This document shows, one piece after another, positions 44,245-51,852 of a stretch of 62,315 nucleotides of DNA. Under the pieces are notes generated by a model, which was given only the letters and a program-made list of their open reading frames with translations, was not told the origin of the DNA and ran no database searches. Where the stretch lies: assembly GCA_028280445.1 (NCBI GenBank), contig JANQLU010000126.1, forward strand, positions 1 through 62,315. The letters are read 5' to 3'. The DNA comes from Pirellulaceae bacterium (GTDB lineage: Bacteria; Planctomycetota; Planctomycetia; Pirellulales; Pirellulaceae). Each line of letters starts with the position of its first letter. Position 1 is the stretch's first letter. The position numbers were made by a program, and so were the translations under genes.

Positions 44245-44381
44245 GCACGACACGCAAGCGAGTGGTTTGACCGTACAAAATCGCTTGCTGGCGCGTCGTG
44301 CTCGTAAGATTCAACATAATCCATGAAGTAGGCCGGTTCCCACCGGCCGTTTTGTTGGATTGGCCGGTGGGAACCGGCCCT
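44245..44381. repeat. Family E palindrome and family A hairpin
   Basis: Family E (GCACGACACGCAAGCGAGTG to its partner ending CGTCGTGCTCGT) spans about 44245-44306. The family A hairpin (44329-44348 with 44362-44381) follows. It stops 8 bp from the stop codon of the minus-strand gene at 44390. Confidence 0.85.
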
Positions 44382-44389
44382 ACATTTCT

Positions 44390-44830
44390 CTACTGAAATT
44401 TGAGCATCGAGAACTCACCTGACGCACCTCGTGTGTCATGCCAAACGCCGCGGGGAATTTTGTTCGGACCCGGTGACCAATAAATCTGGTAAACACAGGT
44501 GTACCCTTTTTCGCGTTGAATCAACTGCACCAGCGGAGCATTGCCGCCAAAAACTTCGCCGGAAAACTTGGCGTCGCGTTTCTGCCCAACGACTCGGCCT
44601 TTAAATTCACCTGTCAATTTTCGACCTTTAGATGCAAGTTTGACAAAACATCGTTTAGGTTTGTCAGATAGTTTGCCATCAACCGTATCATCCCATTCGA
44701 TTCGCCAGGCACCGCTGAGATCCGGAACGTTGTTTTGGTTGGCTCGATCTTGACCTTCGCAAACCTTGACGGGTGCGACCAGAAAACAAATAAAAATCGA
44801 AACCGCTAAAGCCAGGTACATTCGGTTCAT
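44390..44830 (-). CDS. Secreted lipocalin-like small protein
   Basis: 146 residues from MNRMYLALAVSIFICFLVAP, a signal peptide. The mature part has VPDLSGAWRIEWDDTVDGKL, then KGRKLTGEFKGRVVGQKRDA, then YTCVYQIYWSPGPNKIPRGV. The D-L-S-G-x-W start and the strand pattern fit a small beta-barrel, comparable to the lipoprotein at 43658. No lipobox is seen. Start 44830 is chosen because it gives a clean signal; the longer frame to 44995 is not supported. Confidence 0.55.
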   Translation of the reverse strand: MNRMYLALAVSIFICFLVAPVKVCEGQDRANQNNVPDLSGAWRIEWDDTVDGKLSDKPKRCFVKLASKGRKLTGEFKGRVVGQKRDAKFSGEVFGGNAPLVQLIQREKGYTCVYQIYWSPGPNKIPRGVWHDTRGASGEFSMLKFQ

Positions 44831-44993
44831 GATTGGAGCATTTCTGCTGAGTTGAAAGAAACCGTTGCGAATGAGACAGGCCCGCAGTTCAAAAAGTTCC
44901 ATCGGAGGGCCAATCAAACAACCGTTTTCAAAGTTTCCTGGAGACTTTCTGGTACAATGGCTGGCGAACAAGCTGGCCAGTAGATTGTGAGTC

Positions 44994-45467
44994 ATGTTGA
45001 CAAAAAATTGCCATGGTTGTGGCGCTCCCGCAATAATTCATGACCCCGCGGTGGCCTCGTATTGCCCTTTTTGCGGAACGCAGGTGCATGTACCGGACGA
45101 GCCCGAACCGCCGGATCCGGCAGAGATTCAGCGGCAAAGAATTCAGAATGACATTGAGAAACAGCGAAACATCGCCCGCAAGTCAGAGGCATTGTTGATT
45201 GCGGCGTTTCTTGGATTGGCGGTCCCTGGCATCGTCGGAGCAGCTGTGAGCTGCCCTTTACTGGCTGTCAATGGACAGACCGTTCTCGCATTTGTCGTTG
45301 GTGGACTATGTTTTCCATTTATTATTCTTGGATTAACGTTGGGCATTTACTTTGCAAAAAAGAAAGAGCAGGCCGAAAAACGCGTCAAAGAACTTCAGGC
45401 GGAATTAGGAATGGATGTACGGTCACTCGGCGAAAAAATCATCGACAAAGTTTTTGGCAACTCGTGA
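44994..45467 (+). CDS. Zinc-ribbon membrane protein, unknown
   Basis: 157 residues. An N-terminal zinc ribbon (NCHGCGAPAIIHDPAVASYC then PFCG) with C-x2-C pairs is followed by a charged helix and two membrane helices (LLIAAFLGLAVPGIVGAAVS and TVLAFVVGGLCFPFIILGLT). A basic coiled-coil tail follows. It starts opposite the gene at 44390-44830. The function is unknown, but the composition is that of a real small membrane protein. Confidence 0.7.
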   Translation: MLTKNCHGCGAPAIIHDPAVASYCPFCGTQVHVPDEPEPPDPAEIQRQRIQNDIEKQRNIARKSEALLIAAFLGLAVPGIVGAAVSCPLLAVNGQTVLAFVVGGLCFPFIILGLTLGIYFAKKKEQAEKRVKELQAELGMDVRSLGEKIIDKVFGNS

Positions 45468-45564
45468 TTCCCTAAGCGAACATCGAGGCAACGATCTGAC
45501 AGGATAAACATGATTGACATGATCCATCGGGTCAATCTGTAAGCCATGTCGACAAATTCACAGA

Positions 45565-48288
45565 CTATTTCCAGGTTACTGTAAACGTCGCTCGATGCTG
45601 GCCACTCGGTAAACCCGGCTTGTTGGCCGAGGCTTGAACATGAAGAAAAGTTTTCCCGCCAATCGATTCTAGTGCAACAATCGTGTCGCAAACAATTTTC
45701 TTGCCCGAGTCGTCAACCATTTCAACGTCGCATTTGATGGAATCTCGGTCGGCCGATGCAAGTTCGGGCATTTTAGAACAATCGATCCGTGAACGCATTC
45801 GATAACGATACCCACGTCCATCCGAGAACAGATTCCAGCTGCAAGGATGGTTTCCTTTGCTCCACGAAAGCTTAACTTTGATTTGTTTTTGAGTCGGCTT
45901 GTAATCCACCATTTGATTTTCTTTGGGATGCTTTTGTGATTTTTTGATCACACGCAATGCGGGGTCGCCAATCAAAATTCGATTTGCAGCACCGGCTTGC
46001 ATAACCGGTTCTCCCCAATAGCTGTGAGGATCTCCTTGTTTGGCAATTACCAATTTGGGGATACCGCCGGCCTGCAGAATTGCGTCATTGTAAGTCGAGG
46101 CAATTGTATCACCCAACGTCGCCCCATGTTTGATCATGAAATCGGTCTCCAGAGAAACCGCAAATCCATGATTGGAAGCGACGGGGACCAACAATGAGCC
46201 CGCACCGGCGCTGATCATCGAAAGACAAAGACTTTCATCGGGAGGTAGATCATAGACTTCTGTTTTGTCACTCGTTCCAAACGTCGAAACGATGTCACCT
46301 TCGACATACACGCGGTAACATGCCCCACTATGGCACGTGCCACTCCAGATGACCGGTGCATTAAGGTTCAAACTGGCAAACCAAGGACTTTTCAAGCGGG
46401 CCATTTCATTTTCGGGATCATGACCGATTTTGTTTTTGTCAAATTTCCAGTGACGGCTGCGGTCCGCGTTGCGAGCACCGTCAAACAGCCAGATTCCCTG
46501 CGGATCACCATTACCCGTCATGGTAATGATCGATGCTGTTTCGAATACCGATTTATGCTGATCGATAAAATCAAAAACCTTGGGATCATTTTTTTTCAAA
46601 CCGAAATAAAATTGATTTCCTTTGAAGCCGGCTGATTTTGCTGTCGGGGGTATAGCGCCTTTGATGGTGTACGATTTGGACTTTCCACCCATGACCCCTG
46701 TCGACAACCAATTTTTGTTGGCGATACCACGGTGATGAAGTTTTTCAATCCGGTTCCAAAATTTCGCCAAATCCGTTCCATTTCGTGCGGTCAGATAACC
46801 CCAGGAAAAATCAACAAATAAATCGTTGTCCAACGTCGGAGCGATTTTGAAGATTTTTCGGTGAAAATTGACGTCCAATAATTTTGGCGAAATGACAAAC
46901 AGGACATGCCTGGGTTGATGTTTGGCAATTTGTCGCCGTAATTTAGAAAAATCTTTGCCATCAAATTCAATTGATTTGGCTTTGTGAAACGCCATCACTT
47001 TTTTCGAAACGGATCGGAATTGCCGACCGGTTTCGGATTGATCGTCAATGTTCACATTAACAACTAAATACCCTTGTTTTTGTCCGGCGATGAACTTTTT
47101 CGATTCGGCCGCTGATGTATAAGGCGGACGAGTTGCAGTCATCGTTTTGTTACGATTTCTGGCAGGGCCTGAAGAACCTAAGATCCCCTCGAGTATTTCT
47201 CGATACATTGTCTTGGGATATTTTTTAAGCACGTCTTTGGCAATCTTTTTTGCCTTTTTCACTTGTCCCGAAGCAAAATGAGCCCTGGCCATCAGAACCG
47301 GCATCGTTGCCCCCATTTTGCCTTTGAAGGCCATTTGCCATTTGGTCCCCAATTCCAACGCCGCTTTGTATTGCCCGGAATTCACGAACGCCGCGACACC
47401 ATAAAAACCGGCGGACAGTTTCTGACTGGAACTCGCTTTTTTGTTCTCAAAGACCTTTGAAAGTAATTCCCCTGATTTTTTGAAGTCTGCTTGGGTCGGT
47501 TTCATATCGGCTCGGAAAGCGCTGAGCCCTTTTTCGATCATCTTGTCGATTTCTTTTTCGTCTTTTTCTTGATTGGATGATTTTTCTTTGCGGGAATCTT
47601 CCTGGACGATTCCATTTTCGGTGGAAACGAAATAAGTTCCTTGCTCCAACTGCAGCAACTCTTTTCTGCAAACCATGACGACCGGTTTTTTTCCGTTCAA
47701 TGTCGCTTTGATCCGTCCACTGACCAACGTGATTTTCCAGCCTTGCGACGTTCGATCGATTTCTAAAACCGCCGGTCCAATCACGTCAACGCGGCCTGTT
47801 TCAGACAATTCGACTAAAGCGGACGAACCACTGGGCAAATCGATATGGTTGTTCGAGTCCAACAACCGTGGTTCAGCATTTTCAAAACTTCCGCCAACAA
47901 TCGGTTTGGAAACAATCGAACCAAAAGAAACTTTCGTAAACGCGGTTGAATCGACAAACGGAGCAGCCCGATTCCCAGACCCGATCAACAAACCACTGAT
48001 CCAGATCGAAACACCCATCAATATGGAACATGCAATTAATACGGGTAAATTCAAAAACCGATGGAGCACAATCGGTTTCCCAGATGGCGTTGATGACGGT
48101 GTGAATTTTTCAACAAGCTGGTTTGTCAGATCGCGCTCGAGATTCCGAATTTGTCGGCAGTGATCGCAAGTGAGCAAATGTTGAGAAAGCTGTTTTCGCT
48201 CATCTGGACTGAGACCGCTATCGGCAAATGGTTCGTCGAGACAGTAGATAAACGTACGGAATTGTTCACAACCGAGTTTTTGATTCAT
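45565..48288 (-). CDS. Anti-sigma-like / FecR / TPR / C25-protease-like fusion
   Basis: 907 residues. (1) Residues 7-45: zinc anti-sigma (zf-HC2-like) domain with HLLTCDHC, the H-x3-C-x2-C motif. (2) Membrane helix about 78-103 (VLIACSILMGVSIWISGLLI). (3) FecR-like domain about 135-225 (VELSETGRVDVIGPAVLEID, ITLVSGRIKATLNGKKPVVM). (4) TPR-like helices about 240-360 (RAHFASGQVKKAKKIAKDVL). (5) From about 400, a region resembling gingipain-type C25 proteases: VDFSWGYLTARNGTDLAKFW, IITMTGNGDPQGIWLFDGAR, VIWSGTCHSGACYRVY. The Cys is in place (46333-46335), but the H of the usual GHG is N (GNG), so activity is uncertain. Its ATG overlaps the stop of the sigma gene by ATGA. The model is a membrane anti-sigma factor with an extracytoplasmic protease-like sensor. 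Confidence 0.7.
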   Translation of the reverse strand: MNQKLGCEQFRTFIYCLDEPFADSGLSPDERKQLSQHLLTCDHCRQIRNLERDLTNQLVEKFTPSSTPSGKPIVLHRFLNLPVLIACSILMGVSIWISGLLIGSGNRAAPFVDSTAFTKVSFGSIVSKPIVGGSFENAEPRLLDSNNHIDLPSGSSALVELSETGRVDVIGPAVLEIDRTSQGWKITLVSGRIKATLNGKKPVVMVCRKELLQLEQGTYFVSTENGIVQEDSRKEKSSNQEKDEKEIDKMIEKGLSAFRADMKPTQADFKKSGELLSKVFENKKASSSQKLSAGFYGVAAFVNSGQYKAALELGTKWQMAFKGKMGATMPVLMARAHFASGQVKKAKKIAKDVLKKYPKTMYREILEGILGSSGPARNRNKTMTATRPPYTSAAESKKFIAGQKQGYLVVNVNIDDQSETGRQFRSVSKKVMAFHKAKSIEFDGKDFSKLRRQIAKHQPRHVLFVISPKLLDVNFHRKIFKIAPTLDNDLFVDFSWGYLTARNGTDLAKFWNRIEKLHHRGIANKNWLSTGVMGGKSKSYTIKGAIPPTAKSAGFKGNQFYFGLKKNDPKVFDFIDQHKSVFETASIITMTGNGDPQGIWLFDGARNADRSRHWKFDKNKIGHDPENEMARLKSPWFASLNLNAPVIWSGTCHSGACYRVYVEGDIVSTFGTSDKTEVYDLPPDESLCLSMISAGAGSLLVPVASNHGFAVSLETDFMIKHGATLGDTIASTYNDAILQAGGIPKLVIAKQGDPHSYWGEPVMQAGAANRILIGDPALRVIKKSQKHPKENQMVDYKPTQKQIKVKLSWSKGNHPCSWNLFSDGRGYRYRMRSRIDCSKMPELASADRDSIKCDVEMVDDSGKKIVCDTIVALESIGGKTFLHVQASANKPGLPSGQHRATFTVTWK

Positions 48289-48827
48289 GGATATAAACCT
48301 TTGTTTTCAAGTCGCCGCCGCAAGGCTTTGCGAGCCTCGTAAATCCGTCCCCGAATTGTTGAAACCGGCAAATGGATTCGTTCCGCGATTTCTTCGTAGG
48401 TCAATGAAAATTGGTAGCGCATTTTCAGTATTTCGCGAAATTCGAGTTGCAGGTTGTCGACTTCTTCCCAAACCCAATCCGAATGTTGTGTGGACTGGGT
48501 TTCCATCGCTGGGTCAGACGACCGATTCAAATACGAATTCGTCTTGGCGTGTTTCGGTGACCTGCAAGCTCTGAAATGATCGGCAACGCATCGCCTCGAA
48601 ATCGTCAGCAGCCAACCTTCGAACCGCGTGGGGTCATGCAGTTTGCCAATTTGTTTGAACGCTTTGTAGAAAATCTCTTGAACCAAGTCTTCGATCGCCG
48701 CTGGATCAGAGATCCGAAGAGACACAAATTGACGAACGCGGGAGTCAAACAGCTGAACGAGTTCGCCGTAACGATGCACAGCGCCATCAACAACGGCTAC
48801 AACGAGTTCGGCATGTTCAGTGCGCAT
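48285..48827 (-). CDS. ECF RNA polymerase sigma factor
   Basis: 180 residues. Region 2: YGELVQLFDSRVRQFVSLRI, AAIEDLVQEIFYKAFKQIGK, then RFEGWLLTISRRCVADHFRA. Region 4: LEFREILKMRYQFSLTYEEI and AERIHLPVSTIRGRIYEARK. Regions 1, 3 and any long extension are absent, as in the ECF group. Its stop overlaps the ATG of the 907-residue anti-sigma-like protein (ATGA), so the two are translationally coupled and form a sigma/anti-sigma pair. Target genes are unknown. Confidence 0.85.
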   Translation of the reverse strand: MRTEHAELVVAVVDGAVHRYGELVQLFDSRVRQFVSLRISDPAAIEDLVQEIFYKAFKQIGKLHDPTRFEGWLLTISRRCVADHFRACRSPKHAKTNSYLNRSSDPAMETQSTQHSDWVWEEVDNLQLEFREILKMRYQFSLTYEEIAERIHLPVSTIRGRIYEARKALRRRLENKGLYP

Positions 48828-49091
48828 GATAGGTCCTCATCCATTAGACGTATTCTGCGCAAAGTTTCTCAAAAGATGTTTGGAAAAAACGAAAAAGATT
48901 AGCCGATTTACGATTCCATCATCGTGATGGGGCTGCAAAAAGTCGTTTGCATTGCCGTGTTCGGCGGTTTGCATCATAACTCGACGCGCCAGCGAAAAAC
49001 TATTTCTGTGATAAATGGTGTCGTTTTTCCGCCCGAGGCTGACGCGCCGGTTACGATGGTTTGAGAGAAAATATCGGTGAATTGAATGTTG

Positions 49092-49184
49092 TTAGATATT
49101 TTGAGAGATAATCAGGCCCAGTGTCATAAATCCAATGATCAGGGCGGGATTTCGCATTTTTTCAAGTCGTTGTTTAATTTTCAT
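49092..49184 (-). CDS. Small single-helix membrane peptide (30 residues)
   Basis: A 30-codon frame: MKIKQRLEKMRNPALIIGFM then TLGLIISQNI. It has a basic, Lys/Arg-rich N-terminus of 11 residues and one hydrophobic helix, with AAAGGG seven bases upstream. It lies on the same strand as the sigma/anti-sigma pair and 265 bp upstream. It is a plausible small membrane protein, but without a homologue I cannot assign it. Confidence 0.35.
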   Translation of the reverse strand: MKIKQRLEKMRNPALIIGFMTLGLIISQNI

Positions 49185-49324
49185 GGTTTCGCCCTTTCAG
49201 GTTTGTGGTCTGCTGATACCACAAGAAGCGAAACGCCGAATCAGATGTTACAAGTCAAAAAAACACCGTATTTTTCTCGTTTTTTGGGCAGGTGTTGCCC
49301 GAAGTGTTGAGTGACGGGATATCA

Positions 49325-49407
49325 ATCGCAACCCGACGCGTAAGCGAGGGACCGGACCTGCAAATGCGCACCGATCCCGGTCCCTCGCTTACGCGTCGGG
49401 TTGCGAT
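49325..49407. repeat. Family D palindrome, perfect 31-bp arms
   Basis: ATCGCAACCCGACGCGTAAG then CGAGGGACCGG (49325-49355) is the exact reverse complement of 49377-49407, with a 21-base loop. It is the longest perfect palindrome seen in the window and lies 24 bp downstream of the stop of the PEP-CTERM gene at 49432. Confidence 0.95.
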
Positions 49408-49431
49408 TTTGACAGCGACGCCGCGCAAACA

Positions 49432-50229
49432 TCAAACGCGAACGAAACAATTTTTTTGACGACGACGGCGCAACAAATACGCCATGCCAACCAAGACTCC
49501 AACAAAACCGATCATTGCGTCAGGCTCTGGTACGGCTGAAATCGATGCGCTGTCCAGGTAGGCAACATAATTGTCCGAAGTAAAGAATTTTTCGCGATTA
49601 AAAAACAGTACGTGATTATTGGCAAACATGGTCGTATCGTTTGCTGAAATCGAAGCGGTTGTGCCATCTCCTCCGACTTCGGCGATGGTAAACCGAAGCA
49701 GGTTTCCATCATCGGAGATCGTAAAATCAAAAACATCGCCCGCATTCACATCGACACCGGTCGATTGCAATGCGGTGTTGGCTCCACTGTTGAACCGAGA
49801 TATCGACATCGTTCCACCTGCTCCATTGCCGGAGATGCTGAATCCGATCCCGATATCAGGATTTGCAAAATTGGATGTCGGGATAGCATTCGTGCGTAAC
49901 GCGGTCGTAACAATGTCGCTCGTGTGGTTGATGGTCCAGCGGCCTTGCACTTGTAACGTGTTGATTAAAAAAGGATCGAACTCAGCATTGGTATACAGAT
50001 ATCCCCGATTGCCAAATTCAATTCGGTTGTTGGTTTCTGTGACACTGCGTGTATTCCAACGGCCATTTCCTGAGCCCGGTGGATCGTCAACCGGTGACGT
50101 ATGTGTCAGCCAAAGCGATCCGTTGAGCGAATTGTCATTGAAATCATCGTTCAACAAGTTTTGTGCCGACAACGCAGGTCCCAGTACCAACATTCCGACA
50201 AAAACGAATACAGACGTGAATTTACTCAT
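49432..50229 (-). CDS. PEP-CTERM protein, unknown beta-rich domain
   Basis: 265 residues from MSKFTSVFVFVGMLVLGPAL (GGGAGG nine bases upstream). The mature part starts NLLNDDFNDNSLNGSLWLT, as in many choice-of-anchor/LamG-like secreted domains. The C-terminal sorting signal is VPEPDAMIGFVGVLVGMAYL then LRRRRQ. It starts 1 bp after the stop of the preceding PEP-CTERM gene at 50231, so the two are cotranscribed. By inference from the PEP-CTERM signal, it would be anchored at the cell surface by an exosortase, which is not in this window. Confidence 0.8.
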   Translation of the reverse strand: MSKFTSVFVFVGMLVLGPALSAQNLLNDDFNDNSLNGSLWLTHTSPVDDPPGSGNGRWNTRSVTETNNRIEFGNRGYLYTNAEFDPFLINTLQVQGRWTINHTSDIVTTALRTNAIPTSNFANPDIGIGFSISGNGAGGTMSISRFNSGANTALQSTGVDVNAGDVFDFTISDDGNLLRFTIAEVGGDGTTASISANDTTMFANNHVLFFNREKFFTSDNYVAYLDSASISAVPEPDAMIGFVGVLVGMAYLLRRRRQKNCFVRV

Positions 50230-50230
50230 T

Positions 50231-51013
50231 TCACACAACCTCCCTGTCGTTCCGTCGCCGCGTGCGACAGAAAATCAACAAGCCGGCAACTGCGCCGAAG
50301 AGTGCTGCAGAACTCGGTTCGGGAATGCTGTTGAGCTGGAGATCGTCGACGTCAAATTGAAACGCACCAAACGCTCCAGAATTGTCGGCTTGTGCAAAAA
50401 ACTCGATCCCGACCCCAACAACTTGAGTTTCGTCAAAATCAACGATGTCGCCATTGGTAAAATCCGCGGCGCTAAAATTGTGGGTGCCGAACACACTCGC
50501 GTTAACTCCAAACGTTGACGTAAACACTTCGTTGTCGTCGGCATCCAACGCCAAAAATCGCGCCGTCGCTCCTGTTGGGTGCGATGTGAAATGTCTCAAT
50601 CGCACGGAACCGTTGGCAAACGTCAAATCCTGTGGCGTCGAGAAAAACGTTCCAAAATTTCCACCCGGACTGGTATCACCGAATCCAGGGAAATCGACGA
50701 TACCCAACAAAATGTTTTCATTGGCCGTAAATCCACTGCCTGCCGCGGTTGAAAACACACCAATTCTGTTTCCTCCGTCGGACTGGATTTCGGCGCTGTC
50801 GCTCAACCCTTCGCTCCAGGTAGCAACGTACAAATCGCCCGCGCCGCCGTAGGTGCCCGTTGTTGTGATTCGATAAAAAGTGGTTCCGCTGTCAACAAAA
50901 CCGGTACTATCCGATTGAATCGGATGATCGAAAGTTTCGACAACAATATCGCTCCAAGCCCCCCCGAGTGGAGTAAAAATAACAAGTGAAATGATTAAAA
51001 TTCGTGTCAACAT
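50231..51013 (-). CDS. PEP-CTERM protein, unknown beta-rich domain
   Basis: 260 residues from MLTRILIISLVIFTPLGGAW with AAGGA upstream. The mature part contains IVVETFDHPIQSDSTGFVD, TFYRITTTGTYGGAGDLYVA and VVGVGIEFFAQADNSGAFGA. The C-terminal sorting signal is IPEPSSAALFGAVAGLLIFC then RTRRRN. It is the upstream partner of the second PEP-CTERM gene, whose ATG follows its stop after 1 bp. I do not recognise the fold; it is likely an extracellular matrix component. Confidence 0.8.
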   Translation of the reverse strand: MLTRILIISLVIFTPLGGAWSDIVVETFDHPIQSDSTGFVDSGTTFYRITTTGTYGGAGDLYVATWSEGLSDSAEIQSDGGNRIGVFSTAAGSGFTANENILLGIVDFPGFGDTSPGGNFGTFFSTPQDLTFANGSVRLRHFTSHPTGATARFLALDADDNEVFTSTFGVNASVFGTHNFSAADFTNGDIVDFDETQVVGVGIEFFAQADNSGAFGAFQFDVDDLQLNSIPEPSSAALFGAVAGLLIFCRTRRRNDREVV

Positions 51014-51161
51014 GGGGTCGATCCTTGTACGAAAACATGCAAATGAAAACCAGGAATTCACTTGGTTATCAACAAACCCCGACTCATGACCGACAAAAAA
51101 AATCGCGGATTTTGTTTCTGCTAGAATGGATGTTGGTATTCAAAAAGATGAGGAATTCGTC

Positions 51162-51776
51162 GTGAAAATCATTGGTTCCGTCAGTCAGTGGATTCATCAG
51201 GCCAAATCGGGAGACGATCAAGCCATTGCCCACTTGCATTCCCGCTACTGGCCGCGCCTCGTCGAACTGGCCGGAAAACGAATTCCAGTTCTTCCGGATC
51301 GGGATGCCGAAGACATTGCCCAAATCTCTTTTTTGGCGGTTTGCCAGGCAATTCGGGCGAATCAAACGCCCAATCTTGAAAATCGCCATCAATTGCTGGC
51401 TTTTATGACGCATGTGATAGCGCGGAAAGCGATTAACGAACTGAAACATGCAAATGCCAAAAAACGCGGCAATGGCTCGGTCAGTCGCCTGTCGGACCGC
51501 GATCAGTGGATCGAACAGCGTGGAACCCCGTCTCCAACAGAACAAGCATTGTTGCTCGATTGTTACCAGACATTTGTCCATACGCTGCCCGAACATTTAA
51601 TCGCCATTGCGGAACTCCACCTGTCCGGGTTTACCAATCGTGAAATCGCCCAAAAAATTTCTTGTGTCGAACGGACGATCGAACGTAAATTGGCTCTCAT
51701 TCGACAACATTGGCAATCCAAAGCCAACGACGAATTGGCTGACCAGCGGGAATCGGACAACGATTTTGATCAATAA
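51162..51776 (+). CDS. ECF sigma factor paired with a Ser/Thr kinase
   Basis: About 204 residues from GTG 51162 (GAGGA seven bases upstream); ATG 51126 is the alternative. Region 2: SVSQWIHQAKSGDDQAIAHL, DAEDIAQISFLAVCQAIRAN, QLLAFMTHVIARKAINELKH. Region 4: LPEHLIAIAELHLSGFTNRE then IAQKISCVERTIERKLALIR. The last 20 residues are polar. The kinase gene starts 76 bp downstream on the same strand. This is the planctomycete arrangement of an ECF sigma linked to a serine/threonine kinase, where kinase signalling is thought to switch the sigma. Confidence 0.8.
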   Translation: MKIIGSVSQWIHQAKSGDDQAIAHLHSRYWPRLVELAGKRIPVLPDRDAEDIAQISFLAVCQAIRANQTPNLENRHQLLAFMTHVIARKAINELKHANAKKRGNGSVSRLSDRDQWIEQRGTPSPTEQALLLDCYQTFVHTLPEHLIAIAELHLSGFTNREIAQKISCVERTIERKLALIRQHWQSKANDELADQRESDNDFDQ

Positions 51777-51852
51777 CATTCTCGTGTCGGGACCGAGCTC
51801 CCGATGTTGATAATTCAATGGACGACGTCTGTTGAAATAATCGAACTAATCC

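Larger units (their letters stand above)
48828..49431. other. Gene-poor gap upstream of the sigma gene
   Basis: 604 bp upstream of the sigma gene, with one short minus-strand reading frame at 49092-49184 and one long palindrome at 49325-49407. Elsewhere I see only a weak family-E-like pair (GACGCGCCAGCGAAAAACTA near 48980 and GACGCGCCGGTTACGATGG near 49043). No other gene is convincing. Confidence 0.5.

Noticed and set aside
31058..44381. Palindromic repeats considered as CRISPR
   Set aside because: Repeats are inverted and irregularly spaced, single or paired, with no unique spacers of constant length and no cas genes.
49619..50518. Open frame of 299 codons on the plus strand
   Set aside because: Antisense to two PEP-CTERM genes with clear signal peptides and sorting signals.
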